A stretch of 64,000 bases of DNA from Anarhynchus alexandrinus (Eukaryota; Chordata; Aves; Charadriiformes; Charadriidae), in contig VUYV01000015.1 in assembly GCA_008711295.1 (NCBI GenBank), positions 4,658,050 through 4,722,049 of the forward strand. Reading direction: 5' to 3'. Positions 1-12,430 of the stretch are shown here, piece after piece (the first letter of the stretch is position 1; every line of letters begins with the position of its first letter). The notes under the pieces are model-generated. The model was given only the letters and a program-made list of their open reading frames with translations, made no database searches and was not told the DNA's origin. Both the position numbers and the translations under genes were made by a program.

Positions 1-890
1 ATTCTATCTTCAGCGGAATTTCTCCCAGTATATTTTGGAAATACGGCCTTGCAGTAATTCAACTCTACCCCGGATAAAACAGAATAAAGCTTTATTGTTA
101 TTCTTTGTGCTATCCATCAACATTTAGAAAGCTCAGTCACAGATAAGTGTTTACAAGTCACTTCACCTAAGCATCATGTCTATGTATGATTCATGACAGT
201 CAAAAACATGTGCCTCCATGACAACACAGATATTTGATGTAGACCATGAAGCTAACCCAACCCTAGGGCTGTATCCTTGGCTATGACTGACACAGTTTGC
301 CAGCTGAATGTCTGTCACTCTTCTGCATTTCTCCTTTTCTGTTTCGTATATCAGTTTGTCCTTATTTTCCCCTTGGGAAGACAGGACAAAGAGTCAGTGC
401 CAATCAATCACTAAAGGAGCTCTTGTCCTATCAGCACAATTTTGAGTACACTGAGTGTCACTTGAAGTTCTTAATATGCCCACCTTCTGATTTTGTTGGT
501 GCTTCAGTAACCTATATGCACCAGCTATAGGGAAAAGCGACACTTGGGGAGAGTATGGTGGTGCACAAAGTATTTTGCTCTTTATGTTATTATAGAGTTT
601 GTTTGCAGTCAGTTGACTAAATAAAAGGTCCTCATCTAATCCCAATGTCTCATCAAACTGCTGTTCCTTATGGGTTTCTGGTTCAAACTTAGACTAATCT
701 AAAGCATCCAGGTATGAAATACAGAGCTGAAAATCCAGAAGGGAGCTTTTTGTTTAGGCCACCAACAGCTTGAAGACTGATACTGGAGTGAAACAGCTAG
801 CTGGTGTTCATCTTCATTCTGACTTGCACAAGTCCATTTCTGCGCAGAGAGAACAGAAATAAAATTTAGATTTTATGATTCTGATTCTTT
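1..890. other. Gene-free unique DNA
   Basis: Only short, unrecognisable open frames occur on either strand, the longest being 83 codons. No repeat family, splice-flanked exon or RNA gene was recognised. Base composition is ordinary AT-rich vertebrate intergenic or intronic DNA. Confidence 0.6.
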
Positions 891-915
891 AAACAAACAA
901 ACAAACAAACAAACA
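891..915. repeat. (AAAC)n microsatellite
   Basis: About six perfect AAAC units follow an AT-rich stretch. It is a short simple repeat of the kind common in vertebrate genomes, with no sign of being a retroposon tail because no recognisable element body precedes it. Confidence 0.9.
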
Positions 916-2672
916 CATTACTGCATTTCATCATGCCTTTTGAAATAATGTGGTTATTGAACAGTCATAAATTCAAGTTGCCCTTTCTAGCAGTTGATCC
1001 ATATTGGTGATCCTTATTGAATTAATCCCTAACTTTCAGTAGTAAAAGTCTGCTGAGTGAGTGGGGATTGTATGACTTAGATGAAGATATTGTCAGCCAT
1101 ATATCAGCTGTTTGGACCAACAGAAAGTAACTCTACTTGTGATCAGTGAATGGCTGATGTTTCACCTAAAATTGGAAGATGATTTGTGAAACATTGTAAG
1201 AGCTTTGTTTTTAAACACCATAGTCATATATGGTTGGCCAGTACATGCCAACACTCGCAGGAAAGGGTAGTTGAAAATCTTGCTAGTTCTTGCAGTCAGA
1301 AACAGTCTGAAACCACCTTTGAGCTTCTGTCAGTGCCTAAGTCAAATGCTTAGATCTAACAGGGAAAGGGACGTCTATTAAAATGAAGAAATACTGTTTA
1401 CTGTAATTGTTAAACTTCTTTTTTTAATCACCTCTAGTGCTGCAGGGTAGTCTACAGTTGTTACCTTTCTTTTTCGTTTCCTTTCCCCCCACCTCCCTGC
1501 TATATTTGTTTCTTTGAAAGGTGAGGAGACCAGTTGCTTGTGGAAATCTGGGATAACCAGGATTTAAGCAGAAAACTTGCTTGAAACACAGTGTTACATA
1601 TCTCTAACCAGATAGCAATGTTTTTACTGAGATATGAACACTTTGCAGGTGTAAAGCTAACTGCCGAGTCAATCTGAATATGCCCTGGCAAATCTAAAAA
1701 TAATCTTATCAAGAAACTACTGAGGTCAATGTGATGCCTACAATGGGTTTTATGGGAGAGTGAAAGCCTGGGATTTGGTCTGAACTTAGTCTGACAAACT
1801 ATGAAGATTTTTAAGAGCTTTTTAGCAGGTAGAGGTTTATGGGAATTGTGCCCATTGTGTGCATGATCTGAGAGGGGTTTTAAAAGTAGTAGAGAAATGA
1901 CTTTGAAAGAGGATGTCAGAAAAGACATGACCTATCTTATTTCTTAACAGATGGACAAAGCTGAAGAGACTTTGCAACACTGTTTTTCCAATAACATACC
2001 TTTATTTGCTTGCGTTTATAGAAATGTTTATAGGAAAGGGGTGTGGGCTGACCTGTAGTTGGGACTTTTGTTTTCTCCACCTTCCTTGTGAGTCTGCGTG
2101 GCAGCTTATGCGAGGAAACACTGAAGTGACAGAGTGAATATTTCATATTCCTAACTTTAGAGCTTACCTAAAATCCTTTCAGTCTGCCTGTGCAGGGAGC
2201 TACATCAATATGATAACCTGCCTACCTATTTTAATGATACTTTTTCTGAGCAGAAAAGCCATATGGCACCTTTTTGTCCTCTCTGCAACGAAACCTAATG
2301 AGGGGAAATTCAAGCTATTGCTGAAGATTAGAAAGGGGCAAAAATTCTCAGATGCTCTGGATGAAAATTTGTAAAGTTGGCTGCAAATACCATTGCATAG
2401 CCCCTGACCGTTATTTTTAATCTCTCATTGACAAGGAAAAGCTTGCTGGGAGCTGGGACTTGTTATCTTCACTTTATGGGCCACCGCTCTTGGAATAACA
2501 GGGCTGATAAAGCTCTGGTGGTAAGTCAGTTGGGAAGGAGAAATGGACAACAGAGCCACACAGAGCACAGAGTGTGAGGATGAGAGAGAAAAGTGCTATT
2601 AATGTTTCTGGCAAGGAACAGTGATTTCTTCGTCACTGGAAGGAGTCCTTGTGAAATAAAAAGTCATGCAAA
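916..2672. other. Gene-free unique DNA
   Basis: A 142-codon open frame on the minus strand (1500-1928) is the longest here. Its translation is leucine-, serine- and histidine-rich with no recognisable domain, so I treat it as chance. No repeat was recognised in this stretch. Confidence 0.55.
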
Positions 2673-2695
2673 ATATTTATTTATTTATTTATTTA
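2673..2695. repeat. (ATTT)n microsatellite
   Basis: Five to six tandem ATTT units. A shorter TTTA run of the same type lies at about 3492-3507. Confidence 0.85.
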
Positions 2696-4748
2696 GTCAT
2701 GTAATTTGATGTTGACCTAATTCAGAGTGACATGTTCTTTCTTTTTTTAAAAACAATTAGATGAGAAGTGAGATGAGATGTTTTGAAACACTTTTCCAGG
2801 GAAATGTTGCTATGTTTCCTTTTTCTTTTCCATAGATTATCATGTCTGGTATCAATATTGATATCTGAATATTTCAGTGCTTGATGTATTCATCTACATA
2901 GCTCCTCTCCCGCTACCAGCTCCACCCTGCTCCCCAACCTCTGGAGATGAAAAGCAGTGGAGGTAAAAAAAGAAGGACAACAGAGGTAATCTGCCTTTCA
3001 GTGGCTTCATACCTGAACTCTCAAATTTCTCAGATGACGGCTTTTAGATCCAGGACCATGGAGTGGGGATGAGAGCTTCAACTCATGCTACCCTTTACAG
3101 AAAGCACAAATGTTGTGTGACACTTTACTGAAGACGGATCTATTAAGACCAGCAGAGCACTCTGAATCATACGCGACAAAACTTTGTGCAAATAGTAAAT
3201 GATGTAAAAGTCATCCATGTTTCATTCCTTCTGTTTACATGGGTTTCAGATGACAACCCGTGTACTGACAACATTTTATATGCTAATAATTTCCCTGATT
3301 TTAGGAATTAAGCTTATTTTATTTTATCTAATGGTTGACAGTAACAGCAAAACTTGCACCAGTCTTAAAAATTTAAGGTTGGTGGAAGTTGAAGAAAATT
3401 AAATTCTACTTCTGCCTGGAGAGTTCCAGTTCTCCACTTAAGGTTTCAGTTTGCTCTCTTCATTGACTTCTTTCACAGAAGTAGGACATATGTTTATTTA
3501 TTTATTTCACTGGAAGCAAGTTAATTAGCTCAGCTCATCTATGAGAAGAACAAGCAGAAGTTTTGTTGGAAAGCATGTATGCGAGGTGAGCATTAAATTC
3601 CATTACTTTACCTCATAGTGAAAATCTAGTGTCTGAAGTCCACCGGGATTTTAGTCAGAGTTTTAAGGTATATTAACTACCCCTTAGTAAGGATTTACAA
3701 GAAAGACCAAAGCAAAAACAACAAATGGGATAGGAAGGTGACATTATACTCAGTTCACAGAAGCAAAAGGGTCACTAGTTCATAGAATTGTCAACATTTT
3801 TGACACAGATAATTCTGGAAACATCCACCAGTTTGATATCCATCTGGACCTAATGAGATTCGACACAGTAGACCCCCTTGAACTTCCATCCCCAGAATGT
3901 TTTCACCTTGCCTTTTGGATGTGCTCACAAGGGAGACGTGTTGGTCCTTTCATGTCAGACCTTAATTGGAGCCTATATTCCCTTCCTCACTGCATCTGTT
4001 TCACTAGGGACTTTCATCAGACGAAGTAAAGGGCTTTTTCACTCTCTCAGCCCCCTTTAATACAGAGCATTCAGCTCCTTCTACAAAGCGTCTTCATTTT
4101 TTTTCCCCTGTTTTTGAGGTCTCCCACTCATTCTACTATTGAAATGTTGTCTTTGTGCAGTCTGTCCTCTGTATTAACTTCTTGTGCATGGTTCTGTCTG
4201 CTCCTGTGTGAGTTTGCATTGGAGGGGAGAGTCAGGGCTCAGGCTTCCTTTTGCATTTCATTCTGGCTTTCTACATTTATGAATGTATTTTCCACCAGCA
4301 TTGTATAATGTGGAAGATTTTCATCTTTCCTCTTTTTGCCTGTTCTCCACATCTGTTGCTGAACCTTCATCTCTGTTCCCCACATTTTTTAGACCCAGAG
4401 CTCCATTTTTTTTTATTACCCAAAATCTCTCCACTTCAGTCCCGCTTGCCTTACCATTTTTGCTTTGTGAGCCCTTTTCAGTGAGTACTCCTTCTTTTCC
4501 CTGTGCCTTTTGTTCATTTACTTTCTTTTTTCCCTTGTTAACTGCCACACAAAGCCATCTTTAAGTAGACAGAACGGCCCCCATCGGTCTGATAATTTTG
4601 TTGGCTATACTCATAAAAATATTATTAAGAACCAGAAGATTTGACCTTGCTCGGTGTTTGTCAGGGACTGTTGTGGCTCAGATTTTGGATCTCAGCTGAG
4701 CAAATCATGTAAACATCTGCTGTTTTCTGCAAGACTGCTATTCCAGTT
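2696..4748. other. Gene-free DNA with a pyrimidine-rich segment
   Basis: No gene was recognised. From about 4080 to 4560 the plus strand is strongly pyrimidine-rich, with repeated TTTTCC- and CTCC-type tracts. This explains several overlapping phenylalanine-, leucine- and serine-rich open frames there (up to 93 codons) and a lysine-rich frame opposite. These are composition artefacts. Confidence 0.55.
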
Positions 4749-4778
4749 GATTTGATTCAATTCGATTTGATCCAATTC
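4749..4778. repeat. Two-copy 15-bp tandem duplication
   Basis: The unit GATTTGATTCAATTC is followed directly by GATTTGATCCAATTC, which differs at one base. It is followed by GA, as if a third copy began. It is a local duplication without a known function. Confidence 0.85.
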
Positions 4779-6879
4779 GACTCTACATAGAGTACTGTAA
4801 TTCCCATAGTACCACAGTGTTTAATGCCTTCCAATACTGCAGAGACCAACTAACATCTATCTCCTAAGGGTGATCCTCCTTCTCAGCTTCACTGGTGTCA
4901 ACAGAAACTATGATGTGCTTTGCTTTGGTCAAACCCTGTGCTGAATAATGATCTTCTGTGCAACCATATATGCCTGCAAACTGTAGCCAGAAACAACAGT
5001 GCACATGTAATAGGCTAATTTTATCAACTGCTCTCTTACAAACCGGTTAAGGATTCAGTTGTATGAAACCAAAATAATAATATGATGACAACGTTGAAGA
5101 TAAATCTATCATCTGCAAGCCAAAACATTTTGCTTTATATTTCTCCAGTGTTTGGACTGCAATATATGATTTTGAACTTAGCTATGTCATTGTAAGCCAT
5201 TATGTAAAGTACATGATCAAGTTTGAATACAGCTTGAATTTCAGTTATGATTTTGAAATGTAACACTTAAGTGACTGTTTCAAAAACTGCAATAAACAAT
5301 TTTATAACGATTGACTTCTGAATGCAGCCTTTAATAACACTAAAATGTTGAGAGACAATCTGATTTTACTAGGTTTTACCATGCCTGTTAGGAAAATCAC
5401 TTTCAAATTCATAAAATGAATGAATTTCATAAAATCCATAGGAAATTTGTTTCAGATGTATAATTTAACACATATTTGAAAAGATTCAAGTAGTTACTTG
5501 TAGGAAAGAGAAGCAGAAAAGGCTCAATTCTAAAATTGTGTTCAGCATTTATCGCAGAAGAAAGACAGCCAAAATAGAGGCCACCACTCTTGAGACTCTA
5601 AGATAGCTAGAAAGATCTGACTATTCATTTAGATTGCATTACAGATCAAAGCATACCTTCCAAACTGGGTGTAAAAAAACGTTCCTGCTACAAGAAGGTG
5701 CACTCTGATAATAAAATTTAATAATTACTTTTCTAAAGTGTCTTCCTCACCCAATTAACAGGCCATTACTGTCAAACACTCAGGACTTAACAGGTTATGT
5801 AGCATAGTGTAGCAAAATGAGTAAGAAACGGAGTGAAAGAATTTTTCTGGCCAGCCTGGTTTTGTAGCATCAGTAGTGTCCCGTACATTTACTATCATGG
5901 CACTTGTGCTACCCAAAGTTGCTTGAGCCTAAAATCCAGACACAGGATGAGATGAGTCAAACCTCCAGACCAAATCAGCCGAGGCTGTTGGAAAGATTCA
6001 TTGTTGTACGCAAAGGCAGTCTCGTGGGACCGCACATACACTACTGTTTAGAAATATGTGCACATATGAGAGATTCAATTGCCATAATTGTGCAAGGACA
6101 GGTAAAGTAACTCTGTTCTGAATGCTTAGTGAGGCAGACATCTACACACCCTTCCAAGCAAGACCACACATCTGAACTAAGCCTCAAGGCTTGCTTTAGC
6201 TGGCTGTTTGCAGTGCGAGGAGCTGGACTCAAAGCCTTCTGAAAATTTACTCTTTGTGATAACAGCCAAGCATTTCTGATAATCTGGTCAATACTTCAAT
6301 GTGACACGATGTTCGTGTAACTATTATGAACAATAAGTAGCACCAAAAACTCCAACATAAGTGACTTCTGAACATCAAAAAATTTTTTAACTCCTGAAAG
6401 AAAACAAGTGTCCGTGAAAGGCAGTAGTTGAGGCTGAGATAGAACTCAGCTTTTGAACAAATAGTAGAGCCTCCTCTGTTTTGGGCAGACACGAAGGGGA
6501 ATGGGTATTCTGAAAGAAGTCACAGCGGAAAGTCATATTGTTCTGAGTAAGACTTTCCAGAATGAAAAAATCACAAAGAAAATCAGATGTGTGCATGATC
6601 CAGCTTAGACCAGCATTGGAAACACTCCCTAAAAAGAATTTTTTGTATAAATAAGTTAGTTTCTCACTTGTTATTTGAAAACAAAATGCCTAAGTTACTT
6701 TTTCTTAAAAAAAAATCATCTCCCTTTGTTTCAGCACCTTCTGCCTGAGCACTTCAGCATATTGCATTATGCACACTGTGAAATTTGGGAGTGTAAATCT
6801 TCCCTCTGTGCAGAGTCCTTGTTTTTTTGTTTATAAAAAATAGAGTGTAAGGGGACATAAAACGTAAGTGAATCAAGCC
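4779..6879. other. Gene-free unique DNA
   Basis: AT-rich sequence with many stop codons in all frames. The longest open frame is 81 codons, with no recognisable product. No repeat family was recognised. Confidence 0.55.
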
Positions 6880-7025
6880 CTCAGCTAGCATTTAATTGAT
6901 AAGAACTAAAGCTAATATTAGATAACAAATAAATGGTCTGTTGCACAGGCATTTAATTAAACACCAAATTAATGCAGTAATGACCTACTGGAACTAACAG
7001 CCAGAAATGCTTTACTGCAGGCAAG
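6880..7025. other. Candidate conserved non-coding segment
   Basis: This is an AT-rich, non-repetitive, unbiased-looking segment with several homeodomain-type cores: ATTTAATTGAT near 6890, ATTTAATTAAAC near 6950 and AAATTAATGCAG near 6965. Such clustering is typical of vertebrate developmental enhancers but also arises by chance in AT-rich DNA. This is an inference from appearance only; no alignment was possible. Confidence 0.2.
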
Positions 7026-7043
7026 CATCTGGAATGTTTCACC

Positions 7044-7059
7044 TTTTTTTTTTTTTTTT
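7044..7059. repeat. Poly-T run
   Basis: An uninterrupted run of 16 T. On the opposite strand no AATAAA signal lies just before the equivalent poly-A, so it is not supported as the tail of a retroposed gene copy. Confidence 0.9.
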
Positions 7060-9540
7060 CTTCCCTCCTGCACAAATACATTGAAAAGACATACATTCAT
7101 TTTTAATACTTAGTCTGGAGGGCTTCAGTTTTGTCCTTTACCCTGTCTGGAACCCTGACCTCGCTGGACACCAAACAATCTTTGCCTGCACCTCTTCCCT
7201 GATAGGCATAGCAAAAAAATGGTAAGTTGGTGTTCCTCTCTCTTCCCCCTCCTCACCCCCCTTCTGTATCATTATCTAGTTGAAACTCAGCCCCGAACAC
7301 CTTGGGTGATTACACACTGCCCAGAAGATTAATTGCAGACAGTACTTTGGATAATGGTCTCAGGTAAGAAGCTTACCACACTGTGGAGAAGGCTCTGGAA
7401 TCAATACATTTCTTTATCTGTACAAGTCCATGTCTATAAAAGTGCTTTCAATCATACCCCAGAATATCTGAGGGGTGCGGGAGATTAACTCTGCTCAGAC
7501 CCACCCAAAAGGCTTTCTGTCAGTCCTCTCTCCAAGCCAAAAATATGCAAGAGAGTCTCTAAGGAGGCCTTAGTCATACCTTGTCATCCTCTGCCATGCT
7601 CTTGGATGAAGTTATCCCTGTGCTGCAAAGTAAACTTGTGTGGCTATTAGTGTATGAGTTACTGACTCTGGATTCAACCCACCCAGCTCTGGACATTGAA
7701 CTGAATCTCCGTGGTTTCCTCTGCAATGGGTGGAGAGAGATATCCACCTACCTCCAGTGGCCAGTGCAAACCCTGGGTGAGCTCCACCTCTCCTGGCAGT
7801 GCCTTGCTCTCCCCGTGGCATGGCAGAAGGGTCCAGTGTGGCCCATCTCAGCTAAATACCGGCGGTTATACTAGATGTTCCAGGGCCTAATTGTCTTTCC
7901 AAAAAAGCCCAAAATTTTTGTGAGTATTGACGTAGATCTGTGCTGTGGAGATCCAACTTCTAGGCCAGTCCTGTCCCAGTTTCAAGCCTTTCTAGTTTCC
8001 ATGCTTAAAAAACGATCTCCCCATGTGGAACAGGTATATTCATCTGCCCACTGAAACACCGTTTGAGTTCAAATATCCATGTAAGTGTATGAGGTAGGAA
8101 CTGAGGCAATACCACTTCTTCAGCTGTTATCTTACTAATTATGGTCTGAACGATAGACGAAGTGAAAGGACAAGTCTTTAATTTTATTGCCACAGTTCAC
8201 ATAGGTTTTAATGAAAGTTAGGTGTATAAATTATTCTAAGGACTTGGAGCTAAACTCCGTGTCTCACAAAATGTGCGCAGCACAGAAGATGTGAACCATA
8301 TCTACCTAAACACATTACTCGTTACACTGCATTTTCTCTTCAGAAAGGATTTTCTATGACCAGGTTTTGCCTCTTTATTTATCTATGGGCTACACAGGCT
8401 GGGATAGAGACAGAATCAATCTTACATTTAGCATCTCTGGTGTTCTCTTCTTCAGATTTCAAGTTCATCAGGCTACAGTGAAAAAAATGTTCATATAATA
8501 CCTATTTCAATACACTCCCATCTGGAGGAAAGCCAGTTTTGGAAGAATACTTTAGATATCTGTTTTATAAATCTACATTTGACTGAGTGATATAGATTTG
8601 CTGTATTACCAATAGAATACTAGTAAAAACAGTCAATGAAGTCTAGAACACCATTCATTTCACCTTAAAGTAGACACTTGCATTTGGAGGACTGAATAAT
8701 GCCCTAGACTCCATTCTCTATATTGACTAGACCTTCACTGCCCATTGCTTAGATTAGAAACCTGAAGTCAAGTGAATTTATCAAAAACTTGGTACTAGCT
8801 TAATAGTTATCCTAGTAATAACAATGATAATAGTAATAATAATAGCCAAGACAACAATAATAAAGAGTTCTCTGAGAGAACTGCAAAGGAATTGAAGAGA
8901 TTTATAATGGTCCTGATGATTCAGTAGGTGGCTGAATGCTGAATGAATCTTCCAGATTGTGCCTGGGCATTATGTGCCACTGGAGTCATTGTATTTTGGA
9001 CGAGGGATAAATCTGAGACCTTTCCTTGCCATTATAGACCTCTTATCATTTTATAAGAAGTAAGGGTTGACCTCAGGGTCTTTGCCACATGACAGGGGGA
9101 ATTATCATCTAGTTACTTAAATTCCTCTTGCAGCTTCCAGTACAGACATTCTGTATCTTTTCCTATCCTCCGGAGTTAAGAACTAGCAATATTCATTGGA
9201 AAAGCAGTTCTTGTGCGTTGTATAGAAAGCAGTAACTTTTCAAGACCGGGTGAAAATATTTTGATATATAGCTAAATGTATACACAAACACGTCCATGGA
9301 AATGTATGATTACTCACACACTCTTCAGGCAAATTCTATTCCCCTTTATAGTCACTGACTCTTACTGTGATCACTTTGATGCTTGGCTTGAGAGCATTTA
9401 TACTGATATAAGTAATGGAAAAACTCCTGAATGAGGGGGAAATTCTCTTTTTCTTCTCAGGCAATAGATAAAGCGCTAGCTACACCCACTCTAAACAGAA
9501 GTACAGGTAACACCTCCCATCAGAGCACTGAACAGTACTA
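7060..9540. other. Gene-free unique DNA
   Basis: Contains a 97-codon open frame (7581-7874, plus) in a slightly GC-richer patch. Its translation is not recognised and no convincing splice sites frame it. An imperfect A/T-rich trinucleotide patch (AAT and ATA units) lies at about 8815-8866. Nothing else was recognised. Confidence 0.55.
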
Positions 9541-9690
9541 ATTAGTTCATTAAGCATCCCAGCATCCCTGTGGGGTAGGTATGTATTTTATTATTCCCAA
9601 GCTAGCAGGCAGGTAGAGTTGACTAGCTCAAAGACACACTTATGGTAAATGAAGGACCTCTAACGCCTACTCCTTTGTTCTACTGGGTAA
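9541..9690 (-). repeat. MIR-like SINE remnant
   Basis: The segment reads as a decayed reverse copy of the MIR / ancient tRNA-SINE core. It has the phrase CATCCCTGTGGGGTAGGTAT, then TATTATTCCCA, then CTAGCTCAAAGACACAC. These match the usual order: 'small-integer table' region, cccattttacag region, then the 'aagttgcccaaggtcacac' region. Similarity is by eye. It could instead be the related L2 3' end. Confidence 0.5.
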
Positions 9691-11131
9691 ACAGGCAATA
9701 GTTCAAGGCAGCTTTAGTTCCATGTCCCATTATCTTTGTTGTTTTCTGTGTGTCACGTGGCAATGAGACAATAATGTAAAAAGTCACTTTTTTTTTGCTG
9801 GTGAACAAAGGAGTTGTTAAAACAAAGTAGTATCCTGTTATCATAAAGGAAGTATTGTTGAATATGTAGTGCTCCTATCAACAGCCCCCTTTATTCCCCA
9901 TGCTCATACACCTTTTCCTGTAGGGTTTGCAAATATGGTTTTAAGGAGAGTACAGTGTGACTTTGAGAACAGACCTGAGCCTTTCCACTGCAGCCTGCAT
10001 TGTACACATGTGTACACAGTATATGAGCTGGTACTACTAGGGATAAGGCATCTGGAATTTCAAGTTCAGATGGCTCAGAACCAGATTGAGCTCATAAAAT
10101 GAACATTACCACAGCCACAAAACTAACCGAGGTAATCATGTACTATTTAGACAAGCAGCAGCGTTGCCCTTTGTGAAGGGCTTTGGAATGTGCAAGTCAA
10201 GTGTATGGTTGCATAAAGATTGGGGATATTACACCCAGAGAAATCCTCCGAGGACAACAGCATCATTAACTATTTACATCGTGACTCTACCCATTATCAC
10301 ATTTGACAAACAGTTTAATTTCAAGGAGGAAAAACAAAAGTAAAAAATAAAACAAACACCCAAAGACACAAACAAGAAAAGAAGGCTGCGTGTCAACAAA
10401 AGCAGTTCAGAAATGAAAAGCAGGCAAGATCTCAAGCACCTCAAAGGAGAGGGATGGGAAATAAAAGGTTCTGCTGCTTTCCCTGTTCGCTTACTTTCAT
10501 TTGAGATAAATCGTAATTGTTTATCAAATTAATATAACATGGCAATAATTTGAAGCCATGAAACAAAGAGCCTTTACTCTCAGTCCCATTCTTCACAATG
10601 AAGTGAACAGCCACTTATAGCAACGACAACGGTCAATTTTACCCATATATAAGCCGGCATATATATCATATCCAAAATAGACAAGTAATGATTAGACTTC
10701 GTGTTTGTGGTATACAAAATTAGCCCAAGGGGTAATTTGGTCTTTGTGTGACTCAGCTGCTACTCTCTTAGCCCAGACGAGGTTCATAATGTAGCAATTG
10801 TTAGAAAAGGCTGAGGCTATAGAAAGCTGATATGATTTTTCCAACTATTTAAACAGGCTCAGGAATAAGTACTGAATAACTGACAAGAGCTAATGTATGA
10901 AACACAAAATGCCTGAGTAATTTCAGCTATTTCAGTTAAGGTCAAAAGACTCCTGAGGAAAAACAGATTTCTTAAACACAAGCTGTAGCAAGTTAAGGCA
11001 ATTCATTGTCTTCCTTTCTGTGTCAGACTAAGGTGAGAATAATTTTTTACATAAGCAATTGTCAGAGCTCCCCAAATGATCTGCTGTCCAGCTCAAAACC
11101 TGATGCAGGTCTGTCATGCAAGTTCTGAGCT
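9691..11131. other. Gene-free unique DNA
   Basis: No gene or repeat recognised, apart from the candidate segment listed separately at 10490-10680. A purine-rich AAAC/AAAG patch lies at about 10325-10385. Confidence 0.55.
10490..10680. other. Candidate conserved non-coding segment
   Basis: A non-repetitive segment rich in homeodomain-, GATA- and forkhead-like words: GAGATAAATCGTAATTG, TTTATCAAATTAATATAAC, GGCAATAATTTGAAGCC. The texture is that of a vertebrate enhancer. This is inference only, and needs cross-species alignment to be believed. Confidence 0.2.
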
Positions 11132-11395
11132 AGGATGAGAGGAAACAGCCTCAATTTGCACCAGGGAAGTCTTAGAGTGGATATTAGGAAAAGTTTCTTC
11201 ACAAAAAGGGTTGTCAAGCATTGGAACAGGCTGCCCAGGGAAGTGGTGGAGTCACCATCCCTGGAGGTATTTAAAAGATGTGTAGATGTGGTGCTGAGGG
11301 ACAGGGCTTCGTGGTGGACTTGGCAGTGTTGGATTAATGGTTGGACTCGATGATCTTAGAGGTCTTTTTCCAATATAAATGATTCTATGATTCTA
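11132..11395 (+). mobile_element. CR1 LINE, 5'-truncated copy with 3' end
   Basis: This is a chicken repeat 1 type non-LTR retrotransposon fragment in plus orientation. It ends in TGATTCTATGATTCTA, the short CR1 tail. The open frame at 11135-11353 reads [18 protein letters not shown] near its middle, the C-terminal end of CR1 ORF2 (endonuclease / reverse transcriptase protein). Only the last part of ORF2 and the 3' UTR are present, so the copy is a dead 5' truncation, the usual CR1 outcome. It looks the least decayed of the plus-strand copies here. Confidence 0.95.
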
Positions 11396-12239
11396 ATAGG
11401 TAACTTACAAAGCTGAGGAGCAAGTTTCTCAGAAACTATAGGGTTGCTCAAATGGATTTAATGAGAACATGAAACTGTGAACAAGGAGAAGGCATTTTCT
11501 TTTTTAATCAACTCAACAAAATACTTTGCTAGTCATCCAAATATAATTTCCTTATAGAGGGAATAAAACAATTGTGTAATAACAGGGGATTGGGGTTCCT
11601 CTGAGGAATAATGTTCTCATCATGGGAGAAGGACAGTTCCCATTGCATTCGGTAGATCACAGAAATTTTCACACTTGCCAAGTTATATGGTGTCATACTT
11701 CACTTCTGTAAATAGGCGACAATATGCAAACACCTACTTACCCATATTTTAAGGATGAAAGTATGAATAAAAACGTAAGTTGTTATGTCAGTCTGCTTGT
11801 AAATGTGCGACATACAGACAAGCAAAGGAATTAAGGCAGGACATTTCTTTAATTGTGTCCATTTTAGTATGTTATTAATTATTCCCCAATGCATTTCCCA
11901 TTGCCAAAAGGAGAGTACCTGCTTAGAGAGCAATTATTAAATGCAAAGTACAGTCTCATGATATGTTTACTACATATTATTCAACTTTTATTTTGAAGAC
12001 AGAATCATTTATTTCTTCCAAGCTTTTCAGCAGTTATCATCAATATACCATCTGTCTGCTTTGTAGGCAGGAATATATTTATCTTCACAACAAGACTAAC
12101 AATGTGCTGTATCGGTGGGGATATTGAGGCACAAAGTGATAAGCTGAAAAATGCTATCTAATTTTGAGGGTGTGTTTTTATATGAGAGTAATATGACCCA
12201 GCCTTTCCTGCTAGTCCTTTTGACACGGTCATAATCATT
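11396..12239. other. Gene-free DNA with a weak MIR-like trace
   Basis: No gene was recognised. At about 12078-12150 the plus strand reads like a heavily decayed reverse MIR/L2 end: ATCTTCACAACAAG, then GGTGGGGATATTGAGGCACAAAGTGATAAG. I rate that sub-call at about 0.35. The rest is unique AT-rich DNA. Confidence 0.5.
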
Positions 12240-12430
12240 TCTGGGACCTTCTTATACAGCTTCCACCTCTGCTGCTGCACTGGTCAGGGGCTGCCCCAAG
12301 AAGGGGGATGAGGCAGCAGCTGATGGTAAGCCAGCAGGGGCACTGGGGGCCAGGGCTGAGCTGCAATGGGGTTCCTGGGTCATGGGGATCCTGACTGAGG
12401 CTGGTCAAGGCCGTGAAAGCCTATGAGTGT
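12240..12430. other. GC-rich block of unknown origin
   Basis: About 190 bases are clearly richer in G and C than the surroundings, with repeated CAGCAG, GCTGCTG and GGGGC words. No open frame of note spans it and no CpG cluster is present. It may be a decayed insertion or simply compositional variation. An adjoining 128-codon frame (12427-12813) is serine-, proline- and histidine-rich and unrecognised. Confidence 0.45.

Noticed and set aside
1500..1928. 142-codon minus frame as a gene
   Set aside because: The translation is low in complexity and unrecognised, with no supporting signals.
4251..4564. Overlapping hydrophobic small proteins
   Set aside because: These frames arise from a pyrimidine-rich tract; two overlapping frames and one antisense frame are all open for the same reason.
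11135..11353. 72-codon plus frame as a host gene
   Set aside because: It is the C-terminal remnant of CR1 ORF2 running into the CR1 3' end.
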